Origin: Cyathus striatus
Lineage: Eukaryota > Basidiomycota > Agaricomycetes > Agaricales > Nidulariaceae
Length of the DNA stretch: 64,000 nt
NCBI GenBank assembly: GCA_025738555.1
Contig: JAOVFP010000005.1
Coordinates: 5,022,001 to 5,086,000, forward strand
Direction of reading: 5' to 3'
The notes beneath the pieces were generated by a model that saw nothing but the letters and a program-made list of their open reading frames with translations, did not search any database and was not told where the DNA came from. Numbering within the stretch: the first letter of the stretch is position 1; each line of letters begins with the position of its first letter. The position numbers and the translations under genes were made by a program. Below are positions 12,133 through 23,063 of the stretch, piece by piece.

Positions 12133-12600
12133 AGTAGTTCCTTTTTAATGTTTTTGTCTGGAATGACTGCAAAGAAATAGGTTCTGCATTCTTAAGTAGT
12201 CTTCAGCATGGTTTTGAGTTCGGTAGGGAGACTAGAGTGGTGCTGTTTGGGGTGCCAGTTTTGGATGAAGCAATTCACAGCTACTTTCTAGTTTTGAACC
12301 TTATTATTGACAGTAATTTACACTCCAAGAGGTCTGTACAGACCTGTATAGATACCATACAGAATTTATATAGTGGCTATTATTATTATTAGAGGTGATT
12401 ATTCTATACAGAATCCATATATATTCTGCATGGATTCTGTGTAGATTTATGCAGAATCTGTAAGATCTATTTAATACCTTAATCTTCCTGTTTCAAATCA
12501 TAATGAATACAATTAAAACTGTTAATTCATAATCTCATCTCATCCCTACCACCATCTTGTCTCCATTGCTGTCTTGTCACAGGTGCCAAGTGTAATGCTT
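12048..12600. other. AT-rich spacer with CTGTACAGA-type repeats
   Basis: 12,133-12,590 has no convincing gene. 12,330-12,470 repeats words such as TCTGTACAGA and GCAGAATCT in both orientations, related to the tract at 14,320-14,500. It looks like a degenerate satellite or repeat edge. Confidence 0.4.
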
Positions 12601-12635
12601 TGTGAAAAGTGTGACACTACATGAAAATCTGTGAT

Positions 12636-12979
12636 ACACTCAATGCATAGTGTCACACTCAATGCATAGTGTCACACTCAATGCATAGTGTCACACTCAA
12701 TGCATAGTGTCACACTCAATGCATAGTGTCACACTCAATGCATAGTGTCACACTCAATGCATAGTGTCACACTTAATGCATAGTGTCATGCTTAATGTAT
12801 AGTATCACACTCAATACTTAGTGTCACATTTAATATATAGTGTTACACTCAATGCATAGTGTTGCACTCAACACCTAGTGTCACACTTAACATATAGTGT
12901 CACATTTAATGTATAGTGTCACACTCAATACCTAGTATCATGCTTAATACATAGTGTCACACTCAATGCATAGTGTCAC
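12636..12979. repeat. 20-bp tandem satellite
   Basis: About 17 copies of a 20-bp unit, CAATGCATAGTGTCACACT, nearly perfect for the first eight and degenerate after 12,775. The array continues at 14,221-14,282 on the far side of an inserted LTR D. There are no unique spacers, so it is not a CRISPR-type array. Confidence 0.9.
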
Positions 12980-14220
12980 TGTTATATCCATGCCCAGCTA
13001 TATTGTGCCAATATTACCAAAGGTTCCCACATGACCTTTCAACATACCTGGTCCATTCCTGGAACATACCCACTACAGGTTTACACTTCCTGACGTTCCC
13101 ACCTGGGAACATACCCAGAACCCGTCGGGTTTTCTATTGGATACTTCGGATATGTAGTTTCTCTTATGATGGCCTCACCATGTCATTATACCATTACTCC
13201 GTTCATAGGGACATCCAAGCATTTTTCAGAAGTATTCAGGTGAAGTACAACAGATCATGCGTTATGAGCTCCTGATCAGGCAAAATAAACAGATCACAAA
13301 ACCCCAACAAGAAAACCACCCTTTGACTGAATGAAACGACTATTATTTATTACTCTACCTGCACTCATACTGTGGGACGGACACCAGGCCAAACCCGTGA
13401 CACCTCAGCAAGCGCAACAGTAGCTGAGACACAGACAAAACAGGCGTAAAACGGACCAAGGTGGCTCGTACACACACTATGCTACTCCCTACCAGGGACA
13501 GGTACTCAAAAGTGAAGGTGAAGAAAGAGAATGCTGAGGCACAGGGAGACAGGTGCGGGAGGGGAACGGAGACAGTACATAGATCAATGCCGCACATGTA
13601 AGGTCTGACATGGGTTCGCCCAGAGGACAATAAACCAGAAAAAAAAAAAAAAAAAAAAAAAAAAATACCATTACTCCTCTCTTCCATTCTCACTTGTACA
13701 TTTCATTATGGTCAATGTAGTTTAGTTTCTTATTCTTCATTCTGAGTGCATCATTTGTGCCACTACTCCTCTTTACCCAGTCTTTTATTTGTTTACTTAC
13801 ACTTAGTATTCTGTCTCCAGATTCGTATCTATGTCTTACTAGTACATATAAATAGTCTTCCAAATGTACTAGGTAGTCTTCAGTATTTGTATCAACTCTG
13901 TACACTTTCTTCCTACTCTAAGTTCCGAAACCTGCTCTGGGTTTTCCTTCGGGTCTCTCTCCCACTGCCTAGTGTAGTGGCGAAGCCCTTCACATACTCT
14001 GAAACATTTCCTTACATTGGAAATCATCTGTTGTGAAATATGAACCATTCCCTGGGGATATCCAGGTGGCGCAGCACATACACTGAAGCCATGGTTCACT
14101 TCTGCACTTCCACTTCCATTCCCGTACCTGTGCTCACTTCAGGTTTCCATTATAGTTCTCCCATGCCTTCCGGGCGTCTTTGCATTCATTTCCCAGTAGG
14201 AAGGGAATCGGTACGTAACA
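12980..14220 (+). repeat. Solo LTR, family D, with an internal insertion
   Basis: TGTTATATCCATGCCC to GGTACGTAACA with a perfect 5-bp duplication GTCAC (12,975-12,979 and 14,221-14,225). Other copies are about 765 bp; this one is 1,241 bp because a 465-bp poly(A)-tailed sequence plus 12-bp duplication lies inside (13,201-13,677). Confidence 0.88.
13201..13665 (+). mobile_element. Retroposed insert with poly(A) tail
   Basis: Ends in about 27 A residues and is flanked by TACCATTACTCC on both sides (13,189-13,200 and 13,666-13,677). That is the signature of target-primed reverse transcription by a LINE. It is 465 bp and keeps more CpG than its surroundings, so it looks younger. I see no protein homology and no tRNA-type A and B boxes. 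It could be a retrocopied transcript or a SINE or LINE 3' end. Confidence 0.8.
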
Positions 14221-14282
14221 GTCACACTTAATGCATAGTGTCACATTTTACACCTAGTGTCACACTCAACACCTAGTGTCAC

Positions 14283-14507
14283 ACACAAGGAAATAAGTAT
14301 AATTAAATTCTGTACAGAATTTTCAGGTCTGTAATGCAGAATTCTGAGGAATTCTGTGTAATCTGTACAGAATTTTTGGAATCTGTGCAGAATCTGCACA
14401 GACCCAAAAAAACCTCTGCCAAAATGAAAAAATCTGTGCAGATTCCACACAGATTCCAAAAATTCCATACAAATTCTGTGCAGATCCATACAGAACACAT
14501 GGCTAAG
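14283..14507. repeat. CTGTGCAGA/TCTGCACAG repeat tract
   Basis: Imperfect short repeats in both orientations (AATCTGTGCAGA, TCTGCACAGA, GATTCCACACAG). This tract meets the 3' end of the LINE at about 14,507. The open frames across it are repeat translations, not genes. Confidence 0.6.
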
Positions 14508-16888
14508 TGTAAAGAGCTCATCATTGATAGGTATTTCATGGGAGATAAGGTTGTCTGCTATGAAGGCCTATCACAGTCTGCTGGGGCTTATATCTAGGTA
14601 TCAGTGTAATCTCATTACCTCTATTGCTTTGTTTCTGATTTTGAGGTCTAGCATTTTCTTTTCTCCTTTAGAGTGGGGTTCGCACATAATTTCTCTTGAG
14701 ACTGCTGATCTCCCTCCATCCCATATAAAGTTTGATATCATTTTTTGCAGCTGTTTTTCAGTTTCTGGCAGCATGCCTTGGACCCAAGTTTTGAATTGGG
14801 TGTTGCCTCCAATGATGATTTGGATCAGGAGTCTTTTACCTTCAGGTGTTGGATGCAGTCTACCCCAGTTCTGCAGTGCTAGTTCACATTTTTCTAGGAT
14901 GGGGGACCAAATGTTTGTTTGGTTAATTTTGTTCCTGACATAGGCCCCGAGTGCCCACACTGGTTCACCATCTGGTGCTATTTTTATGGTAGTGGAGATG
15001 GGCTGATGATTCTCGCATTGTTTCCTGTTCTGTGTAACATTGGTATGGTGTTCAATTGTCCCAATGGGTAGTATCTCAGTTTTACTGACATTGAATTTTG
15101 CCCTGGAGGCAAGACACCAGTCATCTAGGATTTTGAAGATATCATTGGGGTCATCCTCTTTGGAGAGGAATACTGATGTGTCATCTGTGAAGAGATTAGT
15201 AATCAGTTTCTGTGCCATTCTGTGGGTTTGAAATCTGTTCATATTGCTGTGCCACAGCATGGAGGCTAGTGGCTCTATTGCAAGGTTGAAAAGGAAACAT
15301 GAGAGGGGGTCTCCTTGCCTGACTCCTCTCGTGACTTCATATGGATCACTCAGAATACTGTTGATCATAACTTGGGTTTGGGCATTGGAGTAGAGGGTCA
15401 TGATTAGTTTTATGGTGTCTGAGGTGAAGCCATATTTTTTCAGCACCTGCCAGAGGTAGTGGTGGAAGATTTTGTCATAGGCTTTCTCTTGGTTGAGGAA
15501 GACAATGATGCCATTATGTTCTTTGAGTTCTCCCCAGTAGATAATATTTCATAGCAGGTCAATTTGATTCTCTATGCATTGCCCCTTTAGGAAGCCTGCT
15601 TGGTCTGGGTGGATGAGCTGGAGTAATGTAGGTGCTATTCTATTTGTTAAGATCTTCATTAACAACTTATAGTCTGTATTTAGAACTGTAATTAGATGGT
15701 AGTTTGCAATGTCGGTCCTATCCTTCTTCTTATATATAGGACACATTCATTCTTCATGAAAATTGGAGTTTGGCTCTAGACCCTGGAGTTGAATTTCATT
15801 GAATACTTGAGTTAGTATGATGGTAATGTCAAAGGTACATTCTCCTTTTGTTTTGCTGTCATCTCCTATTTTTACTAGGCATTTCCAGTACTCATTTGGG
15901 ATACCGTCAAGCCCAGGGGATTTTCCTAGTTGGACATCTTTTATTGCTTGTCATATGTCTTCCTTTGTAAAAGGTTGGCTAATTTTTGCTGCTTCCTCTG
16001 GGTCCAATTGTGTTTCAGCATGAGGAGTGCTTATTTGATTTTTTGTCAGTTGAGTGTTTTATTGGCTTCTGTGATGGGTTTTTTGTCATGTTGAAGGAAT
16101 AGATGGTGTGCTTGAGCAATACATGCCATTTTTTTAGAGCTTCTTACAAGGTTATTGGGGTCTGGCCTGACTTGGAGTGCTAGGATCATATCACAGGGTT
16201 TAGATTCCTGGACTGACCTCAGCCAGTGCTTCCCCACCACTTTGTCTTTGATTTTGAAGTTGACATGGATATAGTTTCAGATCACATCAAATTGTTTAAC
16301 ATGTAAGTCTTTAATGTCATGTTCTAGTTGCACAGAGTTAATTCTTTTGTCATCTTGGAATAGTATTGTGGAATTTAGGGTTTCCTTAAGTAATTTTTCT
16401 TTGGACTTAATGAGGGTTTGAATTTTCAGTATTTTCTTCTGGCAGTGTTCTTTGATTATCAAGGTGACTGTTTTTTTGTAGTTCAGATAGAGACTTTGTT
16501 TTGTGTTGCTCTGGTGGTGGTCATCCTGAGAGTGTTCTGTCTGGAGGTTTGTGGTGGACTTTGCAATTTCAGTTATCAATAAGTTGTCATTGAGGGCAAA
16601 GCTGGGGATTGACCACCTCCCTTTACCAATTTCAGAGGTGCCAGGATTGAAGAGCTGTATGGAGACATACTTGTGGTCTGCATGTTCAATACCACTATGT
16701 TCCATGTGCCAGCCTTGACTATGGCAGATCATAGTATTTATAACATATATTTGGTCTAGTTTTGATTGTACATTGGAGTTTTTTTGTAGGTATGTGTATG
16801 CTAGCTCATTAGGGTGTGCATCATGCCACCTGTCTGCCAGGTGGAGCATAGTTTTGGCTGCTTTGAAAATTTCAACAGTTGATTGGTC
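14508..16888 (-). pseudogene. LINE ORF2: linker and reverse transcriptase
   Basis: Reverse transcriptase of a Tad-like LINE, which copies element RNA at a nicked target. Blocks seen in order: KKDRTDIANYHLITVLNTDYK (fingers, usually R-P-I-x-L), HPDQAGFLKGQ, VFLNQEKAYDK (first catalytic aspartate region, with N-Q-E where D-F is usual), GVRQGDPLS, and FTDDTSVFL near 15,180 (the F-A-D-D box). Stops lie near 16,265, 16,020-16,045, 15,915, 15,835, 15,750 and 15,550, so it is dead. The N-terminal piece 16,912-16,277 holds the end of the endonuclease and a helical linker. Confidence 0.75.
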
Positions 16889-16905
16889 TATTAGATGTAG
16901 CAAAG

Positions 16906-16979
16906 TGACCACACCAGGGTTTGAACCTGGGACCTATCTGATAGTTTCAGAGTGCTCTAACCAACTGAGCTATATGGTC
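16906..16979 (-). tRNA. tRNA-like sequence in LTR C (3' LTR of TRIM)
   Basis: It folds as a cloverleaf: acceptor stem 7 bp (one G-U), D stem GCTC/GAGC, anticodon stem 4 of 5 bp, T stem CCAGG/CCTGG, T loop TTCAAAC, discriminator A. The A box TAGCTCAGTTGG fits the consensus, and the B box is GGTTCAAACCC. The anticodon position reads ACT, but the base before it is A instead of the invariant T, and a serine tRNA would need a long variable arm. It is therefore probably a tRNA mimic and Pol III promoter, not a decoding tRNA. Confidence 0.6.
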
Positions 16980-17127
16980 TTGTTCAAGTGAAAGTTGGGT
17001 TGTATTATATATACCCAAGGACCAAGTGTGTTATTCCTGCCAAGAGCCTCTGTGTATTACTGGGTAGGCATATATGGAATACTCAGGGACTCTACCTGTC
17101 ACATGACTAATACATCATCATGCAACA

Positions 17128-17234
17128 CTCTCCCCTGATGTGGCAGGTCTTGTGACTTTGGATCACGTGACCATGAGACACTTTGCTGAATAAGCAGATT
17201 CCCACACACAGTGTAGTGCTTGGGGCCCATAATC
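17128..17234 (-). other. TRIM interior: PBS and polypurine tract
   Basis: On the minus strand it opens with TTATGGGCCCC just after the 5' LTR. This is complementary to the anticodon arm of initiator tRNA-Met (GGGCCCAUAA), as in Drosophila copia, which is primed by a 5' half-tRNA. It closes with the purine tract GGGGAGAG. No start codon frame of any length. Confidence 0.75.
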
Positions 17235-17251
17235 TATTAGATGTAGCAAAG

Positions 17252-17325
17252 TGACCACACCAGGGTTTGAACCTGGGACCTATCTGATAGTTTCAGAGTG
17301 CTCTAACCAACTGAGCTATATGGTC
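17252..17325 (-). tRNA. tRNA-like sequence in LTR C (5' LTR of TRIM)
   Basis: Same 74 nt as at 16,906-16,979, with no difference seen. A TATATATAATA box lies about 24-34 nt upstream, the usual place for TFIIIB. There is no T4 terminator between the tRNA-like end and the primer-binding site, so a Pol III transcript could read into the interior of the element. Confidence 0.6.
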
Positions 17326-17478
17326 TTGTTCAAGTGAAAATTGGGTTGTATTATATATACCCAAGGACCAAGTGTGTTATTCCTGCCAAGAGCCTCTGTG
17401 TATTACTGGGTAGGCATGTATGGAATACTCAGGGACTCTACCTGTCACATGACTAATACATCATCATGCAACATGGTC

Positions 17479-18183
17479 ATCTGGGTGTGCCAGCAATCTG
17501 TCCACACTGTCTTCGACAAGGTTGAAATCACCTAGAACAACATCTGGCTTTGGTATTCTATTGTGTGTGACTAGGGATATTATAGTTTCCCAGAAGGTTT
17601 TTATCTCACTTTCTTTATTAGGTGCATAGATATTTAGGACTTTCAAGACACCCTCACTTTTCTTCCAGGGTGTGATTAGCATGAGTGCTCTACCAGGGAT
17701 CACTTTGATCATTTTAATATCTGACCAAGAAGCACAGCATTTATTGAAAGCAAAGGCAACACCTGCAGCTGCATTGGAGTTATTTGGGTCAGATGAGCTG
17801 ACTACTTTCATGTGGGTCTTGAATTGGTTGTTGAGATTACTGTTTTCAGTGGGTGTCAGGTGGGCTTCCTGTATAGCCATGAATCCTATATTGTCATCTT
17901 GCATTAGCTGGTTTATTTTCTGCCACTTGGGATTCGAGGCAGATGCACCTCCTCTTATATTTGCAGAGGCTATTTTGATATGTGCTCGCAGCACTTTACC
18001 TTGGTTTCTTTTGTTCCTGGGGATGTTAGCTGTTGAGTTGACATGTTGGGGTTGTGGGGTAGCCATCGTTGTTTGACTAGGGGAAGAGGGGAGAGAATTC
18101 CCCAGATTAATATGTGCATCTGAGGAGGAGATGGAGCAGATGTAGTTTGGTCTGGACTTTGCCCCCTTTGAGTAGAGGGTCAA
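17479..18183 (-). pseudogene. LINE ORF2: endonuclease domain
   Basis: AP-type endonuclease (exonuclease-endonuclease-phosphatase fold) that nicks the target. Visible motifs: IASANIRGG (first Asn), MAIQEAHL (catalytic Glu), LNIYAPN and VLGDFNLVEDSVDR (Asp and Asn of the active site). The frame stops at 17,473-17,478, where the TRIM with duplication TGGTC is inserted, and resumes on the other side in the linker. A TGA at 18,180 sits where arginine would fit between SAQN and PSTQRG. Confidence 0.75.
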
Positions 18184-19071
18184 TTTTGTGCACTCTGTGT
18201 GTGCATGCTCCTTCCTCTGCTGTTTCTATCATTGGAGTAACTGGTGTGGGTAGCATTCGTTACCCCTCCAGAACTTGGTGGAAGTGCATGTCCATCAGAT
18301 GAGACTGGCACTGACCTTGAGTGGTCAGAAGGGTCTGAGTAGCCCAGTAAAGTGTCTGAGTGTCTACCTCCGTGATCCCATCCTCCATCATCGGGGGGTT
18401 GAGCAGTAGACAGACCTGCACCTCCTCTGGAGGTTGAGATGCTATTGCTGTAAGACTGGTGAATTGCATCTGTGTGTGAAGAAAATAAGTGTTGAGTAGC
18501 AGCTGTGATAGGTCCTTGCTCATACAGCTGTGGCAAGCAAGGTCAGTACCCTTATGCTGGGGCTCCATTGGCAGACTATGTCGACGTTGCCATTGGGTAA
18601 TCTAGAATTCATCCTCAGGTGGTTATGACTTCAGCTTCTCAGCACAGCATGTCCAGACCTAAATAGGTCACTGGTTTTGGATGGTTGTCAGTTCATCTGG
18701 TAAAGTACAATGTTTTCCTGTCCCTCATAAGGTCAGTATATTTGGGCAATAACTTGTTTGCATCTATTCGACATAGATTATTCCTACTTAATCTGCCTAG
18801 TACTAGATTATTCCTACTTAATCTGCCTAGTACTAGATTACTTTGCAGAGTGAGACATTTGTTGCACTGTAAGGAGGGGTACTGTGCATGGCTTCAAGTT
18901 GTTAGTTCAGAATGTGCGAGGGTTTTAGTGAGGTGCTGTTTGATCTGTTTTGTGAGGTTTTTAAGAATACAGAAGGAATGTATCAGAGTGAGTATGGAAG
19001 AGAAGGAAAGGGGGTGGACAAGACATGACATCATGTGCTTCATATACTTATGAAGAGCAGAGGGTTGTTAG
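18184..19071 (-). pseudogene. LINE ORF1, C-terminal part
   Basis: The frame contains HAQYPSLQCNKCLTL (a Cys-rich stretch), a 30-bp direct duplication (18,777-18,838), then a Ser/Gly/His-rich tail (QSYSNSISTSRGGAGLS). LINE ORF1 proteins bind element RNA. Several stops, among them TGAs. It begins at the edge of Copia copy A, which separates it from the N-part at 23,395-24,016. Confidence 0.5.
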
Positions 19072-19354
19072 TGTGAGATGTACAACCAGGGCAGTGACCT
19101 GCAGGACTGAGAGAGACAGTAGAGTCTGAAGTCCAATGTACAGTGAGCAAGTGGGGATTGCCACTGTAGGACCTCAGGATTATATACTACTAGCTTATCT
19201 ACCAAAGTCCGAGGGTCTAAGGGTCCAAGGGTCCAAGGGTCCAACCAAGGTCTAAGGGTCCAACCAAGGTCCCAACCCAGGTCCAGTACCTAAGTTTACC
19301 TAAGTCTACCTAAGGTTCATTAGTCAGCAGAGAAGTGTCAGATCACTTCTAACA
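19072..19354 (-). repeat. Copia copy A, 3' LTR (family A)
   Basis: 283 bp, TGTTAGAAGTGATCTGAC to ACATCTCACA. It lacks one copy of a 59-bp tandem unit that other family A LTRs carry. It is preceded on the minus strand by the purine tract GGGGGG. Confidence 0.85.
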
Positions 19355-19442
19355 CCCCCCCATGATCTGAACAGTCTCTAAGTATGTAGTTAAGTAAAGG
19401 AAGTAAAAGTGAAAGAATGTGAAAGAAAGTAAATGAATGAAT

Positions 19443-20978
19443 CTAAGGTAAAAGTCCCATGTTCTCTCTACAGAATTCAACCTTTGGAATGGTAAGTGGC
19501 TTGGTGAGAATGTCAGCTATTTGCTTTTCAGTTGGAACATGATGCAAGCTGATAGAGCCTTTTTCAACAGTTTCTCTAAGCCAGAAATAACAAAGATCAA
19601 GTTGCTTCATGCGCCCATGGTGTTCTGGATTCTTGGTGACAGAGATGGCAGACTGGCTGTCAATGTGAAGAGGACTAGAAGTGGGAATGGGGAAGCCAAA
19701 TTCCTTCATGATATTCTGCATCCAAAGTATCTCTTTGCCAGCTTCAACAGCAGCAATGTACTCTGCTTCAGTTGTGGATAAAGTTACTATAGTCTGTAAC
19801 TTGCTAGACCAGCCAATGGCACCTCCACCAATCAGAGTTACATAACCACCAGTAGAATGACCTGTGTCTTTGCAATCACCATGGGAAGCATCACAATATG
19901 TGAGGAAGAGTTCATCTCCTTTGGCAGCACTGTAGGTCAACTTGTAGTCAAGAGTTCCCTTCAAGTATCTGAAGAGATGTTTGACAGCTAACCAGTGTTG
20001 CATGCCAGGGTTGGAGTTGAATCGACCTAAGTACCCAACAGAAAAAGCAATGTCTGGTCTTGTAGTGATAGCAAGATATTGTAGAGATCCTACAGCACTT
20101 AGATAAGGGATGGAGGCCATCTCAGAACGTTCCTCAGCTGTTTGAGGACCCATAGACTTGGTCAGAATGAGACCATGATTCATAGGAGTTCCACAAGGTT
20201 TGCAATCACTCATGCCATATCTCTCAAGCATATCCAGCACATACTGGCGCTGTGAGAGAGTAATAGAGCGATTGGGACGATCCCTGTCTATCTTAACACC
20301 CAGAAGGAAAGATGTGGGGCCCAAATCTCAAAGTTTGAAGTGGGCAGAAAGCTGCTTGACTGTATCATCAGCAGCAGAAGGAGAAGTTGATGCAATGGTA
20401 ATGTCATCAATGTAAACAGGCATGATGATCTTAGTATCACCCTTTGAGTAAATGTAGACTGAGTGGTCTGAATGAGTTCTAGTAAAGCCCATAGTGGTTA
20501 GAACATCTTGAAGCTTCTTTCTCCATTGTCTAGCAGCTTGTTTAAGTCCATACAGTGATTTCCTAAGTCTGCATACATGATTGGGACCACCTTGATGGAA
20601 TCCTTCTGGTTGGAGCATGTATATCTCCTCCTCCAAGTCACCATATGTAAAGGCAGATGAGATGTCAACAGATCGCATAGTCATGTCTTTGATAGCAGAC
20701 AGAGCAGCTACAAGCCTGAGAGAGGCAGGACGAAATGTTGGTGCAAATATCTCTGTGTAATCATACCCAGGACATTGTGAGTACCCTTTTGCAACAACTC
20801 TAGACTTGTATCGCTCAACAGCCCCAGTAGGAGTTGGCTTGATCTTGAATACCCATCTAGAGCCTATAGCCTTCTTTCCTGGGGGCAATTCCACAATATC
20901 CCAAGTTCCATTTCGCATCAATGACATGATCTCATCATTGCAAGCTTCCTGCCATTGTTGTGCATCAGGGGCTTTCAT
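19443..20978 (-). pseudogene. Copia reverse transcriptase and RNase H, copy A
   Basis: Two in-frame pieces (20,978-20,331 and 20,324-19,443) are separated by a single TGA at 20,328-20,330, where copy B has CGA (LRDLGPTSF). Motifs in order: WVFKIKPT, KGYSQCPGYDYTEIFAP, SLYGLKQAARQW, the catalytic box YIDDITIAS, TRPDIAFSVG, then RNase H with YCDASHGDCKDTGHSTGGY, STTEAEYIA and ADILTKPL. One CpG transition is the only visible defect in this part. Confidence 0.88.
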
Positions 20979-21145
20979 GGCAAGCTTGTAGTTCTTGGGA
21001 TCAACTCCTGTTGATGCAGCTCCAGCAAATTGAACCTCCTGATACCCCCCCAGATCATCTTCACTGCTATTATCCTCTAATGCATCAGGCTCCTGAATAT
21101 CCTCATCTGGGTCATCAGGTAGAGGAGCAGGTGATGATGGTACTC

Positions 21146-22876
21146 TTACTTTCCACCACTCACCAGGAGGCCTAACATCCCTTCTGGGACGCCTCTGAGC
21201 CAGTGGAGGAGTAGCAGGCAGAGCAGGAGGAGCAGGAGGTGGTGGTGAAGGGGTGGGAGTTGAGGTTGGTGTGGCAGTAGGAGATGATATTGGAGTTGTA
21301 GGTGGACTAGTTCCTCATAGGGTGTCTTGTCAGGCAGAGACGAAGTGGGAAGACGATTCCACACATAAACCATGGAAGATAGGCATTCACCCCAAAATGT
21401 TGGAGGGAGATGAGACTCATTGAGCATAGCTGTAACATCATCAGCCATAGTGCGATTTGCACGCTCTGCAACTCCATTTTGCTGAGGTCTGGCAGGAGCA
21501 GTATGTCTCCTTACAATCCCACATCTATCTGTAAACTTGATGAATGCATTAGACATGTATTCACCTCCCTTGTCATCCTGTAAAGCTTTAATCTTTCTCC
21601 CAAGTTGATTCTCAACCAATGACTTGTAACTCCTGAAAGCATCAAATGCACCACTCTTCTTCTTTAAGAAGGCAACACAACGATATCTGGTGTAATCATC
21701 AATGAATGTGATCCAGTATCTATAGCCAGATGGAGTCTGAGTAGGCAAAGGGCCATGGAGGTCAGAATGAATGAGTTCTAAGGGGGCAGAAGTGTGAGAT
21801 TCAGATGAAGGGAATGGATTAGAATGCATCTTGCCAGCTAAGCAAGGTTCACAAATAGGGTCAGGCTTCTCCTTGGACTTGATGACAATCCCTGTAGCCA
21901 TATCTTCAGATATAAGTTTCTGAATGTCTGCATAATTATGGTGTGCAAGACGACGATGCCATAGCTGTAAATCCATGGGACAAGTTGAAGAAATGTTGGC
22001 TACTTCAGAAACAGCAGAAAGGGCTTCTGTCTCTCCATCCAAGTATGCATTATTGTTGGCAGTGATGGAAGCAGAGAATATGAGACTTCCATTCTTGCTG
22101 AAATCAACATACTGTGATCCAGCAGTCATAATGATGCCCTTGCAACGAGTTAAGTAGAGACAGGAGAGTAAATTGTTTCTGAGCTGGGGTACATGCAGAA
22201 CTCTGGTGAATTCTATAGATCTGGATACCTTTCCTCTAATCACTGGGTGAAAGACCACAGTGCCCACTCCTTGGGAATAAATGATTTTCCCATCAGCTAA
22301 CTTGATTGGAACCTTCTTGGGTGCATAATTGCGAACCCAATGGCGATGGGGTGTCATATGACAAGATGCCCCTGTATCTGTGTTCCAATCAAAGTCTGCA
22401 TCAAGTTGGAGTGGGTAGGAAGGATCTGAGGGATCCAGAGAATGAGTACTTGCATTTCCAGCAAATTCAGTAGCATCTCCATTGAATTCTGAATCAAATT
22501 TGACATCAGCAGAGGCAGTAGTGACTTCTGAAGTGGAGGATTGTGCTATGGAAGCAGTGGAAGAGGGAGAAGGCTGTGCAGAACCAGTGGAAGATGGCAG
22601 ACTAGATGAAGATATGCCAGGAGAGGTGCTTTTGAATGAAGTGGAACCTGGAATGGAAGACCTGGTAGCCTGCTTATGAGCCTGTGATCTTGCTCTTTTG
22701 AATCTGTAGCAGTTGGATAGAGCATGACCAACTCGAGTGCAGAATTCACAAGTAATAGGCATGGTGTCACCAATGTCTGGTTGTGAGGAGAAGAAGCAGG
22801 TGGTTGATCTAGAATAACTAGAAAGACCAAAGGAATGTGATTTGAAATGCACTGTGGGTAATGACCCAGACAGCAC
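21146..22876 (-). pseudogene. Copia gag zinc knuckle, protease and integrase, copy A
   Basis: The frame starts just after the leader and contains a CCHC knuckle CEFCTRVGHALSNC (about residues 43-56), a Ser/Thr-rich spacer, a protease core WNTDTGASCHM, a GAG-pre-integrase HHCC finger (HRRLAHHNY...CEPCLAGK) and the integrase with FIDDYTRYR, DDKGGEYMS and PQQNGVAERANRT. After TPYE the frame shifts because about 355 bp are deleted. No capsid (UBN2-type) domain precedes the knuckle, so Gag looks incomplete even in the parental sequence shared with copy B. Confidence 0.85.
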
Positions 22877-23063
22877 ACTGAATGGATGTGCAGAGGAGAA
22901 AGACCAGAGTGTGGTAGGAACTGCACTGTTGGTAAAATCCCAGACAGCACAAGTAGAAGGAAGGTGATGAGTTGTAGTGGAACTACCAGAACAACTGGGT
23001 AAAAAGAATGTGGAGTGGAGGTTGATTTAACAAGCAAGCAGTTAAAGCTCGGGGCCCATAACC

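Larger units (their letters stand above)
16889..17473 (-). mobile_element. TRIM: 585-bp LTR element with tRNA-like LTRs (family C)
   Basis: Two direct 239-bp repeats (16,889-17,127 and 17,235-17,473) start TGTTGCATGATG and end CTACATCTAATA on the minus strand. The 107-bp interior has a primer-binding site TTATGGGCCCCAAGC next to the 5' LTR and a purine tract GGGGAGAG next to the 3' LTR, and nothing coding. The flanks are a perfect 5-bp duplication TGGTC (16,884-16,888 and 17,474-17,478). This is a complete terminal-repeat retrotransposon in miniature, moved by some other element's proteins. Each LTR holds a 74-nt tRNA-like sequence. It is inserted in the LINE between endonuclease and linker. 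Confidence 0.9.

Noticed and set aside
12636..12979. CRISPR-like regular array
   Set aside because: The 20-bp units are head to tail with no unique spacers, and the genome is eukaryotic.
16906..16979. A functional tRNA gene
   Set aside because: Position 33 is A, the anticodon would be for serine without a long variable arm, and all copies are inside LTRs. Kept as tRNA-like.
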